Notes under the pieces: generated by a model | Told to the model about the DNA's origin: nothing | The model's input: the letters and a program-made list of their open reading frames with translations, nothing else | The model's database searches: none | DNA from: Anisakis pegreffii | Taxonomy: Eukaryota > Nematoda > Chromadorea > Rhabditida > Anisakidae | Length of the DNA stretch: 64,000 nucleotides | Direction of reading: 5' to 3' | Assembly (NCBI GenBank): GCA_035041965.1 | Contig: JAPYMA010000315.1 | Coordinates: 21,418 to 85,417, forward strand | Shown here: positions 53,487-64,000 of the stretch, in pieces | Layout: each line of letters begins with the position of its first letter | How positions within the stretch are numbered: position 1 is the stretch's first letter | Position numbers and translations under genes: made by a program

Positions 53487-56400
53487 TCAAAGTAAACGGT
53501 TTTTTATGTGTCTTACGTCCAGTATAATCACCTGAAAATTAATCGAATATAAAACCAAACACAAAAGCACCGACAATTTTAGAAAGGCGATTCATTTTCG
53601 TGTTGCAAAAAAAGTTTGTTACGAACAATTCATTCAAAGGTATTGGTTGATAATCAATTACTCTTTTGCAACTGTTTTCATAATTATCGCTACAGTTTCG
53701 GAATGACGATAATAAATGCTTTAAGCAATAAAGGAAACCTAATGACATCAAAAATGACATCTGATTCAGCTTCTTATTTTACTAATGAGGAGATTGAAAC
53801 ACTTCAAAACCTAACTATCATCCTTTTGAATACATCTAAGGGTTTTCCTTTATAATGAATAGCTTTTACATGTGTCATCATGAACAGAACTGCAATACCG
53901 AACGGTAAACTTTGAAGATAAATGAGAGGAAAAAAGAGCAGCTCACCGTTCCATCACTAGCTGATGCGCCGACTTTGTCACCTCTCGAGTTCCATCCTAC
54001 TTCAAATATTCCACCATCATTTACACTTCCCGTATAACTTTGAATCAATTTCCCCGACTGAAAACAAACGAATTAAATCAAAATTTTTTCAATATCTCCA
54101 AACGGACAAACAACTGATTGGTGAATACAATCATAAACAGTAAATAAAAACATCATTCCAAACAGATGGAAAATATCGAAAACAACATTCAGTTTTCTAC
54201 TCGATTTGATGAAAGTGAACTGAAATCAAGAGAAGTGCATGGGAACCATAAAACACAATTCATAAAAACAGAACAAAAACACCGGCATTAAAACAAAAAT
54301 ACAAATGAAATAACTTACCAAAACATCCCAAATATAAACAGATCGATCGAACGAACCCGATGCAACATATTTGCCATCAGGTGAAAATCCAACCGAATAA
54401 ACCGGTTCGGTGTGTTTTGTTAGGGTTCGAAGGCATTGCCCTCGTTCCACATCCCACAGTCGAACGGTATGATCAAATGAGGCACTTAAAATTAATAAAT
54501 TTCAGTTTTTCAGTGGTCGTTCGATAAATAATTTAGTCGTTCAATAAATAATTTTCATCAACGTAAACATTGATGAAAATTATTTATTGGACATAATAAG
54601 GTATAATGTATTGTCGACGCAAAAGAAAATTCACCAAGCCTTCATCACAACGAAAAAGAGTTCTCAAAATCATTAACATCATCAGTAGTGATTCGATGGT
54701 TAAAAGGCTCAAAATTTTGAAACGCTGAATAGGAACTGATGAAATCAGGAAGTAAATCAATCAACGAGTGGATAATTAAGCAACCTGGCAAGTGTATAAC
54801 CAATCGGTGACCATCGAATTGTGTAGATCTCTTTGTTGTGTGCCATAAGGTTATGAATTGCTGAGTCACTACTCATCGACCAGACCTTTAAATGAAATAT
54901 CTTGTGAATCAACTATTTCCACCAGTAACCGTAGAATTAAACGTGAGAGAAGAAAACAGTGCAAAACTGGACCATTAGCTGCAACCAAATCTCAGAATTA
55001 CCTCCTATAAACTACAAAATAAATGATGAATTCCGAACAGCTAACCTTAATAGTCATATCGTCTGAGCATGATGCAAGCAATCTTGAGTGTGAATCGTAT
55101 TTTACAGCATTCACTTCATTCGAATGACCCTTCAATAAATCGTTTTGTATTTGTGTTTAGTTTAACGGCAAAAACAGCAGAAATTTTGTTCTCGATAAAT
55201 TAACGATAACTTCAAAAAATGAAGTCTCTATTTTTTCATTTGTTGCCAGATGTGTGCATGGAGTGGCATATACCTGGAATGTCTTCAGAGGTTTTTCACA
55301 ACCAAGTCTGCAAACATGAATGCACGTATCAGTACTGCACGATGCGAACATGTCATCTGCCATCCAATCAACATCCAAAGTCGAACTGCTGTGAAATTGA
55401 AACATCTGCATTTGCACTCCCTTCATTGGATCCCATACTATTGTTGTCTGTAATTTTATCGTTACGTTACATTCTTGAATTTTCATTCACTTCTAACAAT
55501 TGTTTCATTAAGACTACTTTAACTATTTCGCAATAGTTTTAAAACAAATTCAACACAAACATCTCACACACGAAACAAACTGTTGGTTGATAAAAATGAC
55601 AAAATTTTATAAAAACATATGCGGACAATATCATTCTCCGACGTCATTCATACCTTATCAACTCCAGCACTCAGTATTTTATCGCCGTGCTGATTCCATT
55701 TCAGTGCAAATACTGGACCCTTATGCGCACCTAGCGTATAACGTAACCGACCTGAAACATAAAATGCTTCTTTGAAAATTTTTTGAAAATGGGAATAGAA
55801 AATGAAATACTGCAAACCCATTCTGGGAAGCGACTGGAAACTTAAACAAGCGTTTTATCATTTAACTAAAATATGACTCTTAGCACAATGAATATCTTCA
55901 GCGGATGAACCCTGTCAAACTACATATCAATATAAAGACCAACAGAACATTTGGAACCGAAACAATGGAATAATCGATTCGATAACAAGTCAGTAAAGTA
56001 ATTTGTGAATAAAATGAATGAAAAACAAACCATCCGTTGCCCAAACTCGTGCATAACCATCATAACAGCCCGTCGCTAACAGATCCCCAGTGCACTGCAA
56101 ACAAAATTTATTTTTCCTTTGCAAGTGTTGATGGTTTGTAATTTGAATGATACGGTTACGCTGATCACTAGTGATAAGAATACAATCGGACAGATGAATG
56201 AATACAAAACACCGAGACAAACAAACAACCGAATCAGTAAACAAAACAAACATTCCAATCCAGTGATGTAACATCTTTATTTGGCGGCGGTATCTGCTTA
56301 TCATCCTTTTGAATGCAATGTTTCAAAACCAATGAATTCTCTTCGATAGTCTGAGACGAAGTGCTCGCTGATTCAGACCCTTTCAAATTCCAAATACGCG

Positions 56401-59400
56401 CAGTACTATCACCTGACCTGAAATTTATTTTCTGCTATTTATTGAAAGGTTATATTTGGAATCTTTAAAGAAAAATCCTCAAAACAATACTTAGGCTCAA
56501 CATTTGGTTTCACTCTCGAGTTCGGCACATCTGGAAGGAACTTTTCAAAATAAAAAAATGCAAGCTTCAAAAACGAAATAATTGCAAGGAATAATAATAT
56601 TTCCATCAATGTCATCAAAAACGAATGTATGTTTATGCACATACCCGGATGCAATGAGATCGTTCTTTGGATTCCACATACATATAAACACTTCACTTTC
56701 ATGGCCTTTCAAATACCTCACCTATAATGATATTCCTCTTCAGGATTCATTTTAACAATGTAAACTGTCAGAAGAGCTATCTTCTATTATACAGTTATAA
56801 AGCCTATGAGAGAAATGTTTTGACTGAGAAGAAATGTTCTGAATTGCTGCTAAAAGTTCACTATGACGAATAACACTGCACTAAATTTCATTTGAAAACA
56901 ATAAACACAATCGCACCTTTACTCCCCTCTTTCAAAATGCCATAACAAATTTCGTCTTTGAATGAATAAAACAATAAATGAAAAAAAGAATAATAACCCT
57001 GTCTCGGTTGATTTCATAAGGTCGATTTTCCATTTGAATACTTGATAACGCACCATTACCGTTATTCATATGGGCCACATTAACACCATCAACCTCCATT
57101 GGACTCCCATTCACTGCTCTACAATCAATTCATTTTCAGCAAAGATCACATTCGCTCTTTCCAAACGTTCATTCACAAATGTTTACAGTCTCACGACTGC
57201 ATCGTCAGACAATGTGCATACTTGACGAATCACTCTCGAATTCAACGAACAAAACTGAATACGCATCTCGATGAACACTAATGAATAAAGCATCTAATGA
57301 ACACTCAAATATTCGACGATAGAAATCAACAAATTTTCACACGAACACAATTAAATTCAATAACTGAGAAATCAGTAAAAGAACGATTACTGCAGAAAAT
57401 AATGTGACAATGAATTCTTAAAGAAATCATCTAACCCATTGTTGGCTTGTGCAGCACGCAGTTCAGCAGCAGCCACTTTGGCCTTACCAACTTGACCATT
57501 CAGGATTCGATCACGACATTCACGATCTCGTGCACTTATCTGAGACTGAGACTGCGGTTGTTGCTTGATGAAAGGATGCTGACTGGACAGTATTGCGTTC
57601 GACTGCTGTATATTGTTCAACGCACTGTTATTACTAGTGTTGTTGTTGTTTGACGTTGTTGAGCTGATGTTACTGCTACTGTTGATTGAGGATGTATAGA
57701 ACTGATGAGTGTTCACAGTATTATTATTGCTCATTACTGTGTTGGAACTTGTGGTTGCTACTGCGGGTGATATCGAACAACATGTATTCGGCAAGGTGGT
57801 CGTGCTCGTATTTGATGTCGACGATATATTCGAAGACGTTGATGGGGTAGAGATCTGAAATGTTGCACTTGCACGGTGCCACTTATCATGTGCTGGCAAC
57901 TATCGTTCGAATACTACTGTATCTCTGACGCTGATTTATAAAATGCGTCTTATATCTATCGATCAGATCAATCGATTCTACTCAAGGCAACCATAGACGA
58001 TAGAACCAAAGCTTTTCGAACAATCAACAAGCACTTCAGCAACCAACTAACCATAATATCGTTGTTTCTATCCTTACTCTTGATATGAGCCCCATTTTGC
58101 TGTTGCTTTTCGTGATGCAATTCACGCATCTCTCGATCACGTATCTGTTGCAATTGTGATTTTTCGTCTTTTATTGATGGCGCACTTGTTGAGTTAACCG
58201 TTGGACTTATTGAGGAGGTTTTATCGCGTGATTTTTCTTTGATTTTATGACGCGGCACATCATTCAGTACTGAAAGTTCACTCGTTCGTTTGATTGATGA
58301 CCACTATCTTCAGATAATTTGAAAGGTTTCATGAAAGAATTCATCAACAATATAACAGTTCAGAATGAACGAACCCGCTTCAAGAAGGGATAAATTTTCG
58401 AGAAGCACTTTCTCGGTTCGTGCCTCGCTCGCAGCACTCGTACTCGGCACTGCACATACTTCAGCTTCCGTATAAAAAATACCCTTCTGCAAAACATTTC
58501 AAGATCAACATCTCTCCCAAAAAACAACTGCGGACACATCAGCCACAAAAGTAAATAACTGTTATAACTCTTAAATAACTAGTATTACTCTCGATTTTAA
58601 TGCGACGGCAAATGAACGTAGTAATATCATAACAGATTGCAAAACAAACAAAAATTCCGAGCTAAAAGATTTATGTGAAATCAATAAGTAACGCACTTCA
58701 AATCTTTCGATTCTGAGGCCAAAAAGAAAATCAATAATTTGAAATGTTCTGATGAATAATTTACACAATCGATAAATGCAATTCATAAATAAATATCGCC
58801 TACAAAACCTCAACGACGTCTATCATTCCGCTCTTTCTCTAACGAACAAAACTGCTGATAAATGGTGTGTTGTAAAGAAAAGTGCACATGTTTTTTTTTG
58901 CTTTGAATAAACACATTGAGAAATATGATGAAATTTTTGAATAACAATATTCGATTTGATTCTGCAGAGAAAATTTTAGCGCGATGACGACTTTGAGAAA
59001 TTCACAAGAATAGCGATATGAAAATAACCTGAATAATATTCACCAATGCTCCCATGGGAACATCACTGCCGGCAACACCTGACTCGAGGACACGGGATTC
59101 ATTTGCAAATGTATACGCCGAATGTTCGAAACCTGCAAACCGAGTAAAATATATTTGAATTTACAAATTCGGTTACAATTCATCAGCATACAACAATAAT
59201 CCGTTGAAAGTGTTGTTTAGATTTTGCTTTCAAAAACTCATCAGTGAGTTTTACTTACAAACGAAACTATTACCTTGTTTAGCAGTTATGGTATAAATCA
59301 ATTATGGAAAATTCAAAGGAGAACGCCGCACGAAAACGGATTCATTCAGCGCTGCTTCCTCCATGAATATTTCAACAAAATCAAATTTCTGATGGAATCG

Positions 59401-62400
59401 TTCAAAAAAGAACGAAAAAAAAAGATTTTTGGACAAAAAACTGCTTTCACTGCACAAATAATGGTTTCCAGAATATTGTCATTCTTAATGAACGCTGTTT
59501 TTCATCTATTCACACTGATTGCATCAACGCTTCTGATAACGATAGCTCACATGATGAATTTTAACGCCAACGAATAACGTGCGAATGAATGTCTCAAAAA
59601 TCAGTTATGATGAATTTCAAAATAAATTTTTGTTGCATAAAAGTAGCATTTATTAAAAAAACATAAAACCAAACAGATTTCATGATTTCAAGATGAAACT
59701 CCTAATAAGAGTGCAAATTGATGTTATGAACGAACTGTTCAAATGAACTCTCAATTTCTATAAACAACACTGTAATTATTTCTGAGATTATTTAGTGCTT
59801 TTTCATTAATGAGTGCAACTGTATCAAATGCATTGGTAAGTGAATGTGAAGAGAGGCTGATAAATGTTCAAAAACGCATATATACGTACATGAAATGGTT
59901 GGGTTTGGGTGTGTTCATTTGATAAGTATCAATTCGGTGAGGTTGGCTGAAGAAGAACCACTCAAACTCATATATCATAAACTTTTGAAAGAAAATGTGA
60001 ATGTAAAACAGCACTATTCACTTTAGCAATTCTCGATTGAGTGAGAACATCTTTTCAGGAAATCAGAGTTGCGATAATAGGCCATGATTGCTACCAACAA
60101 AGCATTCAAAATGCCAATTGTATGCCTTCAAGGTTTGTGAACCAATCAAGTTAATGATGAATGAATAGTTGAAGATTTTAATAGGACCCGGTTTGGAATT
60201 ATGACTCTTCGCAAATCTGACCTGGTTACACGACACACGTGCAATGTCGATATCATAGCAGATAAAGACAAGGCGGAAATGTCAAATAAACTGTGTAAAC
60301 AAGGAAATCCGAACCGAATATCAGTGTCTGTTCGATAAGATAATTTCAGTGCCATTGAATCAATTCTTGACAATAAGGAATTGAATTTGCTCATTTGAGC
60401 AAATAGCAAATTCGGCATTGCTTCAGGGCAAATATCAATTCAAATAGGCAAACAAATATCAGTTCCAATGCTCTCAATATTTGTTAATGTGGGCACTGAA
60501 AATAACAGGAATGGAGAGAACTGTCTTAAATCTCAATTTCTCAAGAAGAAAAGTGATAATGCATGGTATGAATTCATTAATGAATGACTGTAGAATTTTA
60601 AGTAACTGATAAAATACTCCTCAGGTCTTCAACGCTGATAAAATTATGCATGATTGTTCAAAACAAGTATAATAGATACATAAAACTCAACTATACTTAT
60701 ACAAATACAAATGAATATTTCAACTTAGTAAGCAAATATAGAATGTGTGAATGGCAGATCCCTTAATATAACTATCACAAGTGACATTTCTTTCATAGCG
60801 ATGTAATACGGCCCCTCGTTGTTTGTGTGCGCATTGATGCATTCATTCAGTTGCAACATAGGTACTGAGTAATGGTTTTATTTGAGTGATGTGGACACAT
60901 TCACTTGTGTGCTATACTACATCAAGCGATCGTTTGTCGTAATGCTAGATTGTAATTGAAATGATTTATTTGCTTCAATTTCAAACTTTGATGAATACTG
61001 AATGTCGTTTGTGTTCAATGCAGTTGGTCGCATCAATACCTCCTTCACGGATAACCAAATTACGAAATAAGTCTCCGAAATTTCACTCTGATAGACTATT
61101 CACGATCGAGGCGGGCATTCTTAAACATAGACATACATTCATAATCCGTTACCCAACCAACAATAAGTTGTTTTCGATGCGTTGCAAGGTTGCTACAGAC
61201 AATAGACCATTATCAGCTTATGATGAAAATTCTCAAAAGATAGCCGTTTTTAGGAGATATCACTTGGCTTGCAGAGTAATGGCATCGCATCCAGTTATCA
61301 TCGTTCAGTTTGAGCGTTCGCAAACATCTAACAACTCTCCCACCCCTATTATCAACACCAGACATAATTGTGATCAAAGAGCACATAATTTTCAACATTA
61401 CATCTAAATTCTCAATGAGTTAAAATTATTTACGCTGATGCAACAATACTCGCGAAAACATTCCTATGATTGTATGCACGCAGTTTGGAAATTGATGACG
61501 AATTTTTCGGCAAGCAAATATTACAGCTGAAATTGAGAATGTAAAAGTGAGAAAAGAAGAGAAAAACTGCAGAGAAAATAGAATAGGGAGAATTTTTTTG
61601 ATGTCCTTATGTGAATGAAGGAAATTTCGTTCATATACTATTCGTCAGATGAATAAAACATGGACACTAAAAATGGAATGTGAAGATAACTAGCAGAGAA
61701 AAACATCGTTTGCCAGAGTGGCATTTGACAACATCAATAGTTCATTATTCACTACCTAATAACGTCATAAAAATCAATCACTTTTTCGTTCGTTCCGTTA
61801 TTCATTACCTCGAACGATTGTCTATCTATTTTGGCTTCGTGCACTGCAATTAAGCTCGCGTTACTCTTGTATTTACGCTTAAAATTGTACTTACGCCTGT
61901 TCAGGCTCATTTATGTACACAGCTTCATTCGTATGAGTTCAGATTGCTTTGCATTGCTTATCTCCATTAACACTCATTTCACATACACTTCCTTGCAAAT
62001 GAACACGAATCCAACTCTTAATCAGCAATCTTGTTCTGTCATGTCCTATCGTGTCTCCCTATTGTCACAGAATATGTGCACTCATTTTCCAGAGAATTCG
62101 TCATTTAAATTCATGTTTTGATGGTTACATGAACGGAATGGAAACCATCTTCTTAAATTATGCAGACGAAAAATTGAAAATTCTAGCAGAAAAATAACCG
62201 TAAAATTGCTCTTTTGATGGATATTATTAGATCATTGTGTGCGGCCGTTTATCAGCAATGCGCTACAAGTGGTGGGCGTTAGGCAGTGAATATAAAAATT
62301 CCATATTTTTTCGAACAAACAAATGAAATAGGAGAGAGTGTGTGTGAGAGCGATATAATTAATCATAAAGAGTTTCGAAGAGTAGATGTGAAGGAGAGGA

Positions 62401-62886
62401 TTCACTTGATCATGAGTAATGAGAAAGATGGAAGGGGTGGAATAGATAGATGAAGTTTTTTGCAGTTGTTCTTGGAAAATTTCGTGAAAATCGAAGAATG
62501 AAACACAATCGGTGAATACTACACTTTACTTGAATTCATTCGCAAATAATGATTCTTTGCAGCAGATTTGATGTTGAATCAAAAATTCCCGTTTACAGTG
62601 AGCGTCAAGAAAAAAACGCACTTTTTTCCGAATAAGTTCAACTTCCAATGAAGCAATCAATGTATGAAGCAATCAATGTAAATGAATGTGTTCAAAACCT
62701 ATGAAAGAAATTTCACTGATAACGCAAAACTATGAATTCAGTAATCGAATTAGAGAAGCCCGCAAATCATTCTCATTCTCCTCAACTGCAATGAATGTTT
62801 CAGTAGTAAATAATCCAATGGAACGAACCCGATTCGTGGAGGTAGCGGTAAATGACATAATTAATCTCGTCACTACTAAAACTCAT
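53487..62886 (-). CDS. TBL1: TBL1/Ebi-type LisH-WD40 corepressor subunit
   Basis: Nuclear protein of the NCoR/SMRT-HDAC3 corepressor complex; vertebrate homologues also act as exchange factors that recruit ubiquitin ligase. Sixteen phase-consistent exons, 5' to 3': 62829-62886, 59029-59132, 58375-58486, 58052-58269, 57436-57854, 56998-57118, 56645-56721, 56252-56417, 56031-56094, 55654-55751, 55274-55447, 55046-55129, 54785-54885, 54319-54484, 53947-54057 and 53487-53531; about 705 residues against about 515-580 in vertebrates. Residues 1-35 form the LisH motif ([17 protein letters not shown]), 40-90 the F-box-like segment, about 345-700 the WD40 propeller ([72 protein letters not shown]), ending [14 protein letters not shown]. 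The extra length is an Asn/Ser/Thr/Gln-rich region at about 165-300. Intron 1 is 3.7 kb, by far the longest in the window. Confidence 0.95.
54539..54592. repeat. Long intronic hairpin in TBL1
   Basis: Arms 54539-54561 and 54570-54592 are reverse complements over 23 nt with one mismatch, separated by an 8-nt loop. The left arm is preceded by a partial direct copy (TCGATAAATAATTTAGTCG). It lies in the intron between the 54319 and 54785 exons. It may be a palindromic MITE remnant; the loop and arm length are at the short end for a microRNA precursor. Confidence 0.75.
60961..61407 (+). other. 148-codon ORF nested in TBL1 intron 1, opposite strand
   Basis: The longest uninterrupted stretch of non-exonic reading frame on the plus strand, from ATG 60961 to TAA 61407. 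It contains CRLC and several basic patches but no motif, signal peptide or membrane segment that I recognise. A single-exon nested gene or a transposon fragment is possible, and so is chance in this long intron. Confidence 0.2.
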
Positions 62887-63050
62887 TTTCAGCAATGAAA
62901 GTCGCCGTCGAATTTGCTATTATATTGATGATTGCTGAACGCTGTTGATCGATTCTTATCACTGCAGAATACGATGATATATGACGCATATAATCTGCGC
63001 ATGCCCAACAGCAGAGTAGCCTTCGTTCCCTTCTTTGACCGCTTATAAAT

Positions 63051-63082
63051 GGCGCCGTTTGCGAAAACGGCAATTCGGCGCC
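63051..63082. promoter_or_regulatory. Nested GGCGCC palindromes upstream of TBL1
   Basis: Two GGCGCC hexamers (63051-63056 and 63077-63082) enclose a CCGTTTGCGAAAACGG palindrome, about 165-195 bp upstream of the TBL1 ATG. The GC content stands out locally. The words TTTGCGA and GGCGCC resemble E2F-type sites. A promoter role is inferred from position and symmetry only. Confidence 0.4.
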
Positions 63083-63847
63083 TTGATTGAAACAACACAC
63101 CACCAAGAATCTCAACACAATCAATGAATAAACACACTGTTCAGTTCAGCTTCTGGATAAATCCGTCACTCTGATCCGGAAAACTTAAAAAGGTTGTCGA
63201 GGTGTGTTCTTTATGATCGTATTGATAGCCTGAAGAAAAAAGTTATACGTATTTTCAAATTAGAACCAAGCACTGACAGTGAGCACGCAAAGATAATAGC
63301 AATTATGATCACAACAACTAAGAAAACTTATAACGTATGGGGACAATCCCTCAAATAAATGCAAACGTCGCACACCTATGCTGATTTATCGAAAAAATCG
63401 ATTAAAAATGCACGACACAAAAATAGATTTAATCATTACACAGAATGGCCTCCTCGTGATCTCAAAGAATTTTACAAAAATGAATAAGCCATACATGTTT
63501 CGTCTATTACAATAACAACTGTAATGAAGTTTGAACACACACGGAAACTAGAAACGAAAAGAATGTACATGAAGAAAATGTGTGAAATCGTGAACAAATC
63601 TCAAACGTCGTAAGCCTGAAAGTCTAAAAATAGACTTTTAAATCCCCTCAACAAAATGTATCAAGAAAGGACAAACTGCACTGGAAAGTAATTTCCCAAC
63701 CAGAAAATTTCTTCGGTTAAACCGATAAATCAAATAATAATTTAAACGGGTTGGAATGTTTGTATTTCGACGACGAATTATACACAAGATGAGATTTTTA
63801 TAAAACAGAATGTTGTTTATATTGATGATATGATATGTCAGTATTAC

Positions 63848-63849
<2 letters not shown>

Positions 63850-63899
<50 letters not shown>
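63850..63899. repeat. (TA)n microsatellite
   Basis: About 24 TA units near the right edge of the window. It creates a false Ile/Tyr ORF on the minus strand. Confidence 0.97.
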
Positions 63900-63901
<2 letters not shown>

Positions 63902-64000
63902 GAATGTGTATCCATAACATACATATACATATAGAAACGCAATATAATTTATACATGATGATTGATCATCACGGCATGCGTTATGAATCAATGCAATTTA

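Larger units (their letters stand above)
62887..64000. other. Upstream flank of TBL1, no supported gene
   Basis: Contains the presumed TBL1 promoter at its left end, including palindromic GGCGCC elements at 63051-63082, and a TA microsatellite at 63850-63899. I see no supported gene on either strand. Confidence 0.5.

Noticed and set aside
1..64000. CRISPR arrays, operons, rRNA or phage-like modules
   Set aside because: No regularly spaced repeats, no polycistronic bacterial gene layout and no rRNA-like sequence; all coding sequence is intron-split eukaryotic.

Overview
The window is nuclear DNA from a small, AT-rich animal genome, most probably a nematode. All of the coding sequence is cut into short exons with 3' splice sites of the TTTCAG type and introns from 54 nt to about 3.7 kb. 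Several genes have such an acceptor within about 5-25 nt of the start codon, as expected where a spliced leader is added in trans. The protein set (LBP/BPI family, small secreted thrombospondin-repeat protein, SLC4 transporter) fits a nematode. I cannot name the species. Nothing suggests a prokaryotic, organellar or viral origin.

Six protein genes can be assembled exon by exon with consistent reading phases. From left to right: (1) POLD3, the PCNA-binding third subunit of DNA polymerase delta (2363-5723, +); (2) FPGS, folylpolyglutamate synthase (9992-13380, +); (3) a secreted protein with three thrombospondin type 1 repeats (14530-16921, -); (4) an LBP/BPI-family secreted lipid-binding protein (22797-26339, +, signal-peptide exon not found); (5) an SLC4 bicarbonate transporter with the four-cysteine loop of the sodium-coupled branch (35109-50400, +, with further candidate C-terminal exons to about 52020); (6) a TBL1/Ebi transcriptional corepressor subunit with LisH, F-box-like and WD40 domains (53487-62886, -).

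Between the genes lie long AT-rich stretches without convincing genes (1-2352, 5724-9895, 16942-22796, 26340-35085, 52021-53486, 62887-64000). They hold TA and ATT microsatellites, a two-copy dispersed repeat, a small inverted-repeat element and unsupported short ORFs. A clear hAT-type MITE, with terminal inverted repeats and an 8-bp target duplication, sits inside an SLC4 intron.

The genes do not form an operon or a common pathway. FPGS (folate retention for nucleotide synthesis) and POLD3 (replication) are both proliferation-linked, but about 4.3 kb separates them. The most interesting points are an in-frame, arginine-rich mitochondrial-presequence-like stretch just upstream of the FPGS start, alternative C-terminal exons for the SLC4 transporter, an in-frame 54-nt FPGS intron that could be retained, nested palindromes upstream of TBL1, and a long intronic hairpin in TBL1. 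I saw no evidence of a wholly new biological system.
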